Assembly (NCBI GenBank): GCA_002731275.1
Contig: PCBK01000071.1
Span: 1-43,981 of the forward strand
Direction of reading: 5' to 3'
Length of the DNA stretch: 43,981 nucleotides
Source: Deltaproteobacteria bacterium
GTDB taxonomy: Bacteria; Myxococcota_C; UBA6777
Shown in pieces: positions 36,579 through 43,981 of this stretch. The position numbers and the translations under genes are program-made. Positions within the stretch are counted from its first letter, which is position 1. Every line of letters begins with the position of its first letter. The notes beneath the pieces are model-generated. The model was not told the origin of the DNA, searched no databases, and saw only the letters and a list, made by a program, of their open reading frames with translations.

Positions 36579-37640
36579 ATGCGGTTGCAGCTCAAATCGA
36601 TTATTTGCTTATGTTTGGCGATCTTTTGCTTACACACATCACCACACACAGCAGACGCGGCCAAGAAAGGCAATGGGTTTCGTTTCCCATCCTTTAAAGT
36701 CACGTACTTCCAATACAAACAAAAGCAAAAGTACTACCGCAAGGTGTTCAACTTTGCGTCTGTCATCGGCAAAAAACCTGTCGTCATGTTCTATTTCCTT
36801 CCACAACACGCCCCCTCCATCACCGAGCTGAAGGTCTTCGCGGCGACCTCCAAGGTCTTCAAAGACAGCGTGCAGTTTTTTGCTGTGACCAAGGCACAGA
36901 CGCGTAAAGAGGCCCAAGCAGCCTACAAAAAGATGAAGGAACTCAAGATCGATATCCCTGTATTGCTCGACGAGAAAGGGCTCATGGCATATGTCATGTT
37001 GACACGTCGTGTCCCCTCCTACGCGGTCGTGACACGTTCTGGCTACCTTCGACTCGCCCGCGCGAGCCAGCTCACAGAGACGATCGCACCGGGTGTATCA
37101 CTCCTCCAATTCATCACGAAAGTCTCCAAAGGGAAGGAACCCCCCTTCGCCCGCGCGCTTGGTTACTCCCCCAATCCATACGACCTGATCGGCAAAAAAG
37201 CGCCCTCGCTGACTGGAAAATACGCGCTCAAGGACGGAAAAGGCAGCCTCAGTGGGATGCTCAAAAAGAAAAAACCTGCCCTCGTCGTCTTCTGGTCCGT
37301 CACCTGCCCACACTGCCAGGCGACCCTCCCACCACTTTGCGAGTATGCCAAAAAGAAAAAGGCATTCGACATGCTCGGTGTCGTTCGTACAGACAAAAAA
37401 CAGCTCAAAAACATGTTGAAGGCGCTCGTTAAAAAGCATACACCCATGCAAGCGATGACGATGCTCAGTCCAGAGAAACCAACCTCGACAGCCGAATATC
37501 GCGTGATGTCAGTACCAACACTTTTTCTCGTCGATACAAAAGGTGTCATTCGCGCCGTCAACGTCGGTGGTGGCAAGCACATCCAACCCATCATCGATCG
37601 CATGCTCGAATCGCTCAAAAAACCCAAGTCAAAATCATAG
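36579..37640 (+). CDS. Exported protein with two thioredoxin-like domains
   Basis: A 353-aa secreted protein; residues 1-27 are a signal peptide (SIICLCLAIFCLHTSPHTADA). Domain 1 (about 45-165) has a thioredoxin-like pattern (PVVMFYFLPQHAPSITEL ... VPSYAVVTRSG) but QHAP stands where CxxC would be. Domain 2 (about 205-345) is TlpA/AhpC-like, with VVFWSVTCPHCQATLPPL (Cys243, Cys246) and the cis-Pro in SVPTLFLVDTKG. It is a likely periplasmic thiol-disulfide protein with one active and one inactive domain. The ATG has GAGG nine bases upstream. The RND gene follows after 66 bases and may be co-transcribed. Confidence 0.82.
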   Translation: MRLQLKSIICLCLAIFCLHTSPHTADAAKKGNGFRFPSFKVTYFQYKQKQKYYRKVFNFASVIGKKPVVMFYFLPQHAPSITELKVFAATSKVFKDSVQFFAVTKAQTRKEAQAAYKKMKELKIDIPVLLDEKGLMAYVMLTRRVPSYAVVTRSGYLRLARASQLTETIAPGVSLLQFITKVSKGKEPPFARALGYSPNPYDLIGKKAPSLTGKYALKDGKGSLSGMLKKKKPALVVFWSVTCPHCQATLPPLCEYAKKKKAFDMLGVVRTDKKQLKNMLKALVKKHTPMQAMTMLSPEKPTSTAEYRVMSVPTLFLVDTKGVIRAVNVGGGKHIQPIIDRMLESLKKPKSKS

Positions 37641-37706
37641 CATCCCTCCCACTCCATCTGCGGAGTGTGCCGCTAGATACTGCTCACATCTGAGGTCTCA
37701 CACAAC

Positions 37707-40700
37707 TTGATATCACTTGGCTCACTCCTCCCAAACTTCAGTCTTAAACGCCCCGTTACCGTGACGATGGGCGTCCTGGCCTGTTGCATGATTGGCGTCA
37801 TCGCCTACTTTCAGATCCCCATGCAACTCTTCCCCTCAGGTTACAGTCCTCCCTTCATCTTTATCCGCGTTTACTATCCCAACGCCACCCCCAAAGAAGT
37901 CGAAGACCAGATCGTCCGTCCAACCGAAGAACTCTTTGCGACGATCAAAGGCCTCGAACGCATGAGGACGTGGTCTGGTTCTTCTCAAGGCTCCTTTTGG
38001 ATGCGCTTTAACTCCTGGTCCTCCATGACCAGCATCTACAACCAGGTCCGTGACCGTCTCGAACGGCTGATGCCAACCTATCCCGAAGGCGTCGAACGAT
38101 ACAGCATCTGGAAGTGGGACCCGGACTCCAGCCCGATCTTCCAATTTGGTATCTCCATGGATACCAACTCCAAGGACAACTACAGACAACTCGAACAAAA
38201 CCTGTTCATCAAGATCAGGCGACTGCCCGGTGTCAGCAACGTCGAAATCGGCGGAATTCAACAACCAAACGTACGGATCTCCGTCGACAGAAAGCGCGCC
38301 AACAGCCATCGCATTGGGATGTACAACCTGATCAAACAGCTGCGCAGTGACAACTTTAACTTACCATCTGGCCGACTGAATGATGGCAAACGACGTTACT
38401 ACGTGCGGAGCCAAAACCGCATCAACAGTCTACAAGCCTTACGAGATTACCCAGTCAAAACAGGTGTGAAGCTCCACGAGATCGCCAGTATCACGTTTGG
38501 AGAAGATCCAGAGCCGTTTATCTCCCAAATCAACGGTAAACAGGCGATCTTTGTGGATGTCTTCAAAGAGTCAGAGGCCAACACCGTCGATCTATGTAAG
38601 AAGATCAACAAACTGCTCAAGACAGAGGTCGGCAAACACCCTCAGCTTATCAACTTCAAAGCGCACATCATGATGAACCAGGGGATCATGATCGAAGATG
38701 CCCTCAGTCAGCTCCAACAAGCTGCTTTTTGGGGAGGCCTTTTTGCGCTGTTCATCCTGCTGGTGTTTTTGCGACACATGCGCATGACGTTGTTGATCAC
38801 GATGGCCATCCCCATGTCGCTCTTGTTGACGCTGGCCTCGCTGTTTTTTATGGGTGAGAGCCTTAACTTGCTCAGTCTGATGGGGTTGATGTTGAGCGTT
38901 GGGATGGTCGTGGACAACGCGATCGTCGTCGTCGAGAACATCTCCCGTCTCAGACAAAACGGTGCGACGCCCCTGGAAGCCGCAAGAGAAGGCGCCTCTG
39001 AGGTCGCGCTCGCGATCCTACTTGCGACCTCGACGACGATCGTGGTCTTCTTGCCGTTGATCTTGATGAGCGGCTCCAGAGACTTTCGATTTTACATGAG
39101 TAAGATCGGATACCCTGTCAGTATCGCCTTGTGCGCGAGTCTCCTCGTGGCGTTGTTGTTTACCCCATTGGGTGCGTCCAAGCTCCTCGGCAATGCCAAA
39201 CCCAAACCGTGGCCAGCCTTCGACAAACTCGCGGCAGGTTACCGCGCGCTGCTCGCGTGGGTCATCCGCAGACGTTTTGACACGCTGGTGTTGAGCTTGC
39301 TGCTCTTCTCGACGTGCCAATACCCAATGAACAACATGAAGCGCACAACACAGGGACGGCCACGAGGCTCCAATTTCCGCTTGCGCTTCACCTTCCCTCA
39401 AAATTACACCTTTGCGCTCAAAAAACAGTACCTCGACAAAGTCAACACACTCCTCGAAACCCGGCGCAGCAAGTGGCACATCAAATACATCATCACAAAG
39501 CTCAACCGCTACTCCACACACGGCTCTATTGTGGTCTGGCAAAAGAGTGGTGCCTCCGGACTTGCCGCCGACAGGCGCAAGCTACGAGAGAAAATGGGCG
39601 AGCTACTTCCGCTTGCGCCTGGCGTCATCAGACGTGTGGGCTGGCGCCCACTCGGCGGCAGCAGTGGTGGCGCGTCGATCACCCTTCATCTCTACGGTCC
39701 TGATTCTCAATCACTCGAAAAGATCGCCGTCAAGCTCGAAAAATACTTGAAACAATTCCCCGATCTCAAACAAGCAGAAGCAGACGTGGGAAAAGATATC
39801 CTCCCAGAGATCCGACTGCGTGTGCAGAGACGGTGGGCGCTGCGCTACAATCTCCCAGGCAGCCTCGTCGGTGGCAATGTCTACTACGCCCTGAGTGGCC
39901 GACGTCTACGCGACCTACAGATCAAGGGGCGCGAGATCCCTGTGTACATCCAATACCAGGAGAAGGATCGCAAGAGTTACTTCCAACTCCAACAGCTCCC
40001 ATTGCGTGGTTCCAATACCCAATCTGTCCCGCTCGGCAACATCACCAAGACCTCCTTTGGTCAGGGCCCTCGTGTGATTGGACGTGTCAATAGAAAAACG
40101 TACATGCGGATCAAGATCGCGACAGAACAAGAAGATCTCTCCCGCCTGTACGTCAAAATTGATGAATACATGCAGGGTTTTCCGCTCCCTCGTGGCTACT
40201 CATGGTCCAAAGGCTTTGAGTACAGGCGCCTACGTAAGGCCGATGCCTCTCGCCAATTTGCGCTGCTCTTGAGCGTCACCTTTGTCTTCTTGTTGATGGG
40301 GATCTTGTTTGAATCGTACTTGCTCCCCTTTTCCGTCCTGTTGGCCATCCCGCTCGCCTTTCTGGGTGTGTACTGGACTTTGTATTTGACGGACACAGCG
40401 ATGGATATGATGGCAGGGATCGGCCTGATCATGTTGATTGGGATCGTCGTCAATCACGCGATCGTACTCATCGACCGGATCAACCAATTGCGCTCGGAGG
40501 GCTTTGAACGCTCCGAAGCCATTCTGGAAGCTGGTGCACAACGTCTACGTCCCATCCTGATGACAGCGCTCACGACGATCAGCGGCCTGATGCCAATGGC
40601 GCTCGGTGGTAACGCTATGATCGGGATCTCTTATGCCCCCTTAGGTCGGACCGTGATCGGCGGCTTGACCGCCTCGGCTCTCTTCTCCCTCGTCGTCGTC

Positions 40701-40817
40701 CCGCTCTTTTACACTTTCTTCGACGATCTGCGACTCCACGGACAATCACTTGTTGGTTTGCTTCACAAGCGCACACACGAACCTCCTTCCGAAACCGAGC
40801 ATACACAAGAAACCTGA
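37707..40817 (+). CDS. RND-family efflux transporter (HAE1-like inner-membrane pump)
   Basis: A 1036-aa inner-membrane protein with the RND architecture: span near residue 15-35, large periplasmic loop, spans about 335-540 (FWGGLFALFILLVFL, GMVVDNAIVVVENISRL), a second loop, and spans about 850-1010 (FVFLLMGILFESYLL, GIVVNHAIVLIDRINQLR). The TM4 relay reads VDNA, one Asp instead of the Asp-Asp pair of AcrB, and TM10 has Asn-His where AcrB has Lys; this resembles the MdtB/C-like and NolG-like branch. Substrate unknown. No membrane-fusion or TolC gene is adjacent. The start is TTG with GAGG 11 bases before. A hairpin follows the stop. Confidence 0.9.
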   Translation: MISLGSLLPNFSLKRPVTVTMGVLACCMIGVIAYFQIPMQLFPSGYSPPFIFIRVYYPNATPKEVEDQIVRPTEELFATIKGLERMRTWSGSSQGSFWMRFNSWSSMTSIYNQVRDRLERLMPTYPEGVERYSIWKWDPDSSPIFQFGISMDTNSKDNYRQLEQNLFIKIRRLPGVSNVEIGGIQQPNVRISVDRKRANSHRIGMYNLIKQLRSDNFNLPSGRLNDGKRRYYVRSQNRINSLQALRDYPVKTGVKLHEIASITFGEDPEPFISQINGKQAIFVDVFKESEANTVDLCKKINKLLKTEVGKHPQLINFKAHIMMNQGIMIEDALSQLQQAAFWGGLFALFILLVFLRHMRMTLLITMAIPMSLLLTLASLFFMGESLNLLSLMGLMLSVGMVVDNAIVVVENISRLRQNGATPLEAAREGASEVALAILLATSTTIVVFLPLILMSGSRDFRFYMSKIGYPVSIALCASLLVALLFTPLGASKLLGNAKPKPWPAFDKLAAGYRALLAWVIRRRFDTLVLSLLLFSTCQYPMNNMKRTTQGRPRGSNFRLRFTFPQNYTFALKKQYLDKVNTLLETRRSKWHIKYIITKLNRYSTHGSIVVWQKSGASGLAADRRKLREKMGELLPLAPGVIRRVGWRPLGGSSGGASITLHLYGPDSQSLEKIAVKLEKYLKQFPDLKQAEADVGKDILPEIRLRVQRRWALRYNLPGSLVGGNVYYALSGRRLRDLQIKGREIPVYIQYQEKDRKSYFQLQQLPLRGSNTQSVPLGNITKTSFGQGPRVIGRVNRKTYMRIKIATEQEDLSRLYVKIDEYMQGFPLPRGYSWSKGFEYRRLRKADASRQFALLLSVTFVFLLMGILFESYLLPFSVLLAIPLAFLGVYWTLYLTDTAMDMMAGIGLIMLIGIVVNHAIVLIDRINQLRSEGFERSEAILEAGAQRLRPILMTALTTISGLMPMALGGNAMIGISYAPLGRTVIGGLTASALFSLVVVPLFYTFFDDLRLHGQSLVGLLHKRTHEPPSETEHTQET

Positions 40818-40860
40818 ACATCACTCGCAACTTCAGGTGATGCCTCTCTTTTGTGTTTTT
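40812..40860 (+). terminator. Possible terminator after the RND gene
   Basis: ACCTGAA (40812-40818) pairs with TTCAGGT (40832-40838), a 7-bp stem with 13-base loop spanning the stop codon. A second, alternative stem is CATCAC/GTGATG (40819-40824 with 40837-40842). A T-rich stretch (TCTCTTTTGTGTTTTT) follows. The stems are modest, so termination may be partial. Confidence 0.35.
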
Positions 40861-41023
40861 GGTGGCAAAGAAACCAAGTTCATGGCATATTTTCGGAACA
40901 CACGATGTTGATGCAAAGAAACCAGACCACCTCCTCCTTCGAGCTGTGTACACTTTTTGAGTGCATCACACAGCCATGATAAACGGAGGCAACGATACCA
41001 GTGGTCTTGGGGTGCATGCCCTA

Positions 41024-41076
41024 TTGTGACAGGTAGTGACGTGGACTTTGTTACATTGTGTCACAACTTTTATGAC
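41024..41076 (+). promoter_or_regulatory. Promoter with palindromic operator before the DUF1232 gene
   Basis: TTGTTA at 41048-41053 and TATGAC at 41071-41076 are separated by exactly 17 bases (4/6 each). The spacer contains the perfect palindrome TTGTGTCACAA at 41056-41066. A distal TTGTGACA at 41024-41031 is the mirror of TGTCACAA at 41059-41066, and GTGAC occurs once more at 41036-41040. A repressor on the spacer palindrome would block polymerase; the upstream half-site could add cooperativity. The start codon is 23 bases downstream. Confidence 0.5.
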
Positions 41077-41098
41077 TCAATCAAAAAGGAGCGCAGAC

Positions 41099-41377
41099 AT
41101 GCTCGCAAAATTCTTTAAATTCTTGTTACTCATCGCCATTATGATCGCAATCCCCTTCATCTGGTGGACATCCGTCAAATCCTTCGGTTCGATCAAAGCC
41201 ATCTCCATCAGCACAGGTGTATCTTTGTTTTCATTGGGATTGGTGTACAAGTTGATGGGAACCTGGGACCTGATCCCCGACTGGATTCCCCTGATTGGTG
41301 GGATGGATGACTCGATCGCCTGGGGTGGTATGGTCGTCGGTATCCTCCTTGGTGGCGCAGGCTTCTACTTCCTCTAA
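41099..41377 (+). CDS. Small DUF1232-type membrane protein
   Basis: A 92-aa inner-membrane protein with three hydrophobic stretches (FLLLIAIMIAIPFIWW, ISTGVSLFSLGLVY, GGMVVGILLGGAGFYFL). Between the last two lies YKLMGTWDLIPDWIPLIGGMDDSIAW, whose DLIPD-P-G-DD pattern is the hallmark of DUF1232. Function unknown. GGAG lies seven bases before ATG 41099; the frame also opens at 41036, before the predicted transcription start, so the shorter form is chosen. The stop is four bases from the convergent gene. Confidence 0.78.
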   Translation: MLAKFFKFLLLIAIMIAIPFIWWTSVKSFGSIKAISISTGVSLFSLGLVYKLMGTWDLIPDWIPLIGGMDDSIAWGGMVVGILLGGAGFYFL

Positions 41378-41381
41378 TCCC

Positions 41382-42902
41382 TCACCGCAGCGTCCCCCAG
41401 GACTTCTCAAGCGCTTTACGAACATCGACCCAGCGACTCTCCTCAGGATACCGCAAAGAGAACACCCCCTGCTCGACATCCACTCGCCAACGCAACGCAC
41501 CAAACATTCCAATCTGTTGTGGATATGACATCCACCAAGGACGCGCCTTGGGGCATCCAGTGTGCCAATCCTCTTGCGTACTTGTCCACTTCCATTGGAG
41601 CACATGGGCGCTGAGAAACTTCCCCGTGCGACCATCCATAATGACCAAGGCACGTGAACTCTTTGGCCCCTTCCAGCGGAAAGGAAGATGCAAGTAGTAT
41701 CGTCCATCCTTGTAAAAGATGTGATGGAACAACAAACTCAAGCTGTAGCCTTTGTATGGCTTGCTTCGCCACACGATACGTCGCTCTTGCAAGTCGAGCA
41801 GGACGAGTTTGTGAAGCACTTGCTTTTTGTCGAGCTTCTTCTTGAGCGTCAGAGGAACATAGCGCACATCGCCCTGTAACAACGGCGCATACAATGGCGC
41901 GCGCTTTCGCCAATCCGTAAAAATCGTCGAAAAGCCATACCCATCAGCGAAGACGATCTTGGACGCTTTTTCACCTTTGACGATCGGAAGGAAAGACAAA
42001 ACATCTTTGTATATCCCTTTGCCAGAGAACACAAAGACATGCTGTTTGTAGAGCCCCCAACCTCCATATACGCTCGCTCCTCTTGGAAAAACAACGGCTT
42101 CATCACCGGCCTTGATCACTTCGGAGGTCTCTGTCTTTGGATTGTATCGCGCCAGTTCAAACCTTTTCTCTGGTTTGTTGTACGAGACATACCAACACAA
42201 CCCCCCACGCAAAAGAATCTGACCTGAGGACCGAATGGTCACCGTCTTCCCAGAAGAGATTGTGCTCTTCTCGACAGTTGAGCTGCCATATACAAACACA
42301 AACGACCCTGTGAACCACGGCGCACGTGGGTACAGAGCTTTCAGTTCTCTACGCCACTGCACTTTTCCCGTCTTTTCATCCAACGCAGTGAGATACTCCC
42401 TGTGTTTGCCCTTCCTCGACGCCGTAAACAGCAAAATACGCCCTTCCACAACGACGATCTTGGTGTACAAGGAAAACTCCTCTCCAGCGTCGAATGTATG
42501 ACGCCAGACAAGCTCCCCCTTCTTTTTACTTCGCGCTGTGATCCAATACTTTCCTTCTATTCGGAACTCCCGATGCGATAGAAAGAAATGCGTGTTTGTC
42601 ACAGCGTGACGAGGCGCAGGTGCATATGAGTGTTGATCAGCCGCGATGACGTTCTTGGTCTCTTGCACCCAAAGCAACTTCCCCTTTTCATCGAATGCTT
42701 CGAGAACATTTGATTTGTTGTGGTGGTCGTAAACGACGATCGTGTCTTTCTTCCCATCACCGTTGACATCTGTAAGGAGCATCACAGCCGGTGAAGAACG
42801 GCTCTGCTTACTCTCCAAAGCACGCGTGTACAACCAGTACACCCCTATCGCCACTGCGATCACAAACGCAAACACTCCGACTCTCACCATCGACTTCTTC
42901 AT
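41382..42902 (-). CDS. Membrane-anchored FG-GAP/PQQ-like propeller protein
   Basis: A 506-aa protein with one N-terminal span (VRVGVFAFVIAVAIGVYWLY, residues about 6-26) and the bulk outside. Residues 41-60 hold LLTDVNGDGKKDTIVVYD, an FG-GAP/VCBS-type calcium loop (D45-N-D-D53). Further blades read like PQQ-type repeats (YLTALDEKTGKVQWRRELKAL, LVLLDLQERRIVWRSK, LVIMDGRTGKFLSAH). No enzyme active site is apparent. AGGAG lies seven bases before ATG 42902. It is a second propeller protein in the window, but differs from the lipoprotein at 3963 in anchor and repeats. Function unknown. Confidence 0.8.
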   Translation of the reverse strand: MKKSMVRVGVFAFVIAVAIGVYWLYTRALESKQSRSSPAVMLLTDVNGDGKKDTIVVYDHHNKSNVLEAFDEKGKLLWVQETKNVIAADQHSYAPAPRHAVTNTHFFLSHREFRIEGKYWITARSKKKGELVWRHTFDAGEEFSLYTKIVVVEGRILLFTASRKGKHREYLTALDEKTGKVQWRRELKALYPRAPWFTGSFVFVYGSSTVEKSTISSGKTVTIRSSGQILLRGGLCWYVSYNKPEKRFELARYNPKTETSEVIKAGDEAVVFPRGASVYGGWGLYKQHVFVFSGKGIYKDVLSFLPIVKGEKASKIVFADGYGFSTIFTDWRKRAPLYAPLLQGDVRYVPLTLKKKLDKKQVLHKLVLLDLQERRIVWRSKPYKGYSLSLLFHHIFYKDGRYYLHLPFRWKGPKSSRALVIMDGRTGKFLSAHVLQWKWTSTQEDWHTGCPKARPWWMSYPQQIGMFGALRWRVDVEQGVFSLRYPEESRWVDVRKALEKSWGTLR

Positions 42903-43102
42903 CTATTTCTCCTGCGGGGATATCCATTGGGTCTAGAGACGATACCAGAATCCTCCCCAAGAGGCGAGAGTGTTCAGAAGCCAAGACCTTGTAACAAACA
43001 AGGACCTCACAGGACGATGTTGCTGGAAAGAGCTGAGGTAAGTCGAAGAACAAAGAGGGTAGGAAGCAAAAAGTGTGGCTACAAGAGAGTGTCCGGGGCG
43101 GT

Positions 43103-43981
43103 TTATTTGAGGAAGGATTGGATGGCAGACTTGGAGACTTTCTTACCGGATGTACCGATAACAATGGCTTTGTTTTTGCCGACGACGAGGATCACCCGAC
43201 TGCCTAGCGCGAGGAACTTACGAAGCGACGAACGGACAGACAACAGCGCAAAGTAGGACTTACTCAAGTATTTGATCTTCAACGTCTTCATCGAAGATTT
43301 GTATCGTTTATCCGTCCACACACCGCTCTTCCATACAAACAAATGACCTTCGATGAAACGCGCTTTGCGACCGTGATTTGACTCAACCACAGACTGCTCT
43401 TTCATCTTCTTCAGGAGACGGCTGGTGCGGACGCCTTTCTTACCGCCAGCGCTGGTCCAACGACCAGAGAACGCTTCGGCTTTCTTCGCAGGTGCTGGTG
43501 CCATATTTCTCGGACTATCATCGAGATCTCTTGAACCTCTTGAACCACCACCACTCGGTGCGCCTCCCAACGGCATACTTCCCCAACGACGACGCCGAGT
43601 TGTCCCTTGGATGAGGGGGCGCTTCTGACCGTTGAGTCTCCAACGATCCTTCTCTTCGACGACGAGATAAGAAGTGTAGGGGGTGACGATACCAAACTTC
43701 TTCGCCAGACGGACCACTTCACCTTTCAGCTCTGCGTTTTCCCCGTGTTTACGGATATTATCGAGCAGATATGCAACTTTACGGTTGGCCCAGAGGCGTG
43801 TGATGAAGTTGTTCTCCTTCTGCTCACCGATAAATTTGGTCTCGTAGACGAACTTCTGTGTTTTGCCGTTGATCTTTCCGCTGAGTGTGACAGCGGCGTG
43901 ACCTTTTCCTCTGTAACGACCGAAGACGAGGAGCTGTCCACCACGATACAGGTCTGGAAGACGTTTGGGGTACATATCCAC
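43103..43981 (-). CDS. VIT/vWA-domain protein, C-terminal part (cut by window edge)
   Basis: The minus-strand frame is open to the right edge and gives 292 residues of a larger protein; any start inside the window is only internal. LPDLYRGGQLLVFGRYRGKG and RLWANRKVAYLLDNIRKHGENAEL with the following KKFGIVTPYTSYLVVEE are the conserved region after the von Willebrand A domain in VIT/vWA (inter-alpha-trypsin-inhibitor-like) proteins. A Gly/Ser/Pro-rich linker (about 130-175) leads to a C-terminal domain of about 100 residues that I do not recognise (HLFVWKSGVWTDKRYKSS ... VILVVGKNKAIVIG). Such proteins are usually exported. A gap of 200 bases separates it from the propeller gene downstream. Confidence 0.82.
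   Translation of the reverse strand: MDMYPKRLPDLYRGGQLLVFGRYRGKGHAAVTLSGKINGKTQKFVYETKFIGEQKENNFITRLWANRKVAYLLDNIRKHGENAELKGEVVRLAKKFGIVTPYTSYLVVEEKDRWRLNGQKRPLIQGTTRRRRWGSMPLGGAPSGGGSRGSRDLDDSPRNMAPAPAKKAEAFSGRWTSAGGKKGVRTSRLLKKMKEQSVVESNHGRKARFIEGHLFVWKSGVWTDKRYKSSMKTLKIKYLSKSYFALLSVRSSLRKFLALGSRVILVVGKNKAIVIGTSGKKVSKSAIQSFLK

Overview
The window is chromosomal DNA of roughly 52% G+C (an eye estimate) from a Gram-negative bacterium that I would place in or near the Myxococcota / Bradymonadota (former Deltaproteobacteria). The pointers are an abundance of signal-peptidase-II lipoproteins, an AgmX/PglI-type C-terminal domain, a lipoprotein built of myxobacterial-style Cys-rich 'D-D-C' repeats, a Ser/Thr kinase next to REC/histidine-kinase genes, a VIT/vWA protein and a complete leucine-type acyl-CoA carboxylase set. 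This placement is inference; no rRNA is present. I see no tRNA, rRNA, CRISPR array, insertion sequence or prophage.

Layout. 0-2.4 kb (minus strand): a signalling cassette of a stand-alone response regulator, a REC-PAS-histidine kinase and the start of a Ser/Thr protein kinase that runs off the left edge. 2.4-6.8 kb: a long non-coding gap with a perfect dyad, an unrecognised 247-aa protein, a PQQ-type beta-propeller lipoprotein, a TPR/beta-barrel-like envelope protein and kptA (RNA 2'-phosphotransferase). 7-10 kb: prs (PRPP synthase) and a lipoprotein alpha/beta-hydrolase. 10.3-14.8 kb: methylcrotonyl-CoA carboxylase-type genes (beta subunit, free-standing biotin carboxylase, free-standing biotin carrier, enoyl-CoA hydratase), the usual fused alpha subunit being split into two genes. 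15-17.2 kb: a PAS-PAS-GGDEF-EAL cyclic-di-GMP enzyme with a good promoter. 17.4-22.2 kb: an alkylhydroperoxidase-like CxxC protein plus ArsS (arsenosugar radical SAM enzyme), then a large TIGR03960/DUF2344 radical SAM fusion protein. 22.4-25.2 kb: an MshEN-domain protein with a long Pro/Arg/Gln-rich repeat tail, and an AgmX-type lipoprotein.

25.4-28.6 kb: an acyltransferase overlapping an atypical extended SDR, then a Cys-rich lipoprotein. 28.6-33.3 kb (minus): a reduced division cluster ddl-ftsQ-ftsA-ftsZ without mur genes. 33.5-36.4 kb: bcp peroxiredoxin, an SDR with altered active site, and mnmE. 36.5-41.4 kb: a secreted double thioredoxin-fold protein, an RND transporter without its partner genes, and a DUF1232 membrane protein preceded by a promoter with a palindrome in its spacer. 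41.4-44 kb (minus): a membrane-anchored FG-GAP/PQQ propeller protein and the C-terminal part of a VIT/vWA protein that runs off the right edge.

Working together: leucine/isovalerate catabolism (the carboxylase set plus hydratase) and division/wall synthesis (Ddl, FtsQ, FtsA, FtsZ) are clear functional groups. Cyclic-di-GMP may connect the GGDEF/EAL enzyme with the MshEN repeat protein. Most remaining genes are single transcription units for envelope or secreted proteins. The most unusual items are the MshEN/repeat-tail protein, the split carboxylase alpha subunit with a 15-bp palindrome inside its operon, two SDRs without the YxxxK pair, the arsS/CxxC pair without an arsenite methyltransferase, and palindromes upstream of ftsZ and the DUF1232 gene.
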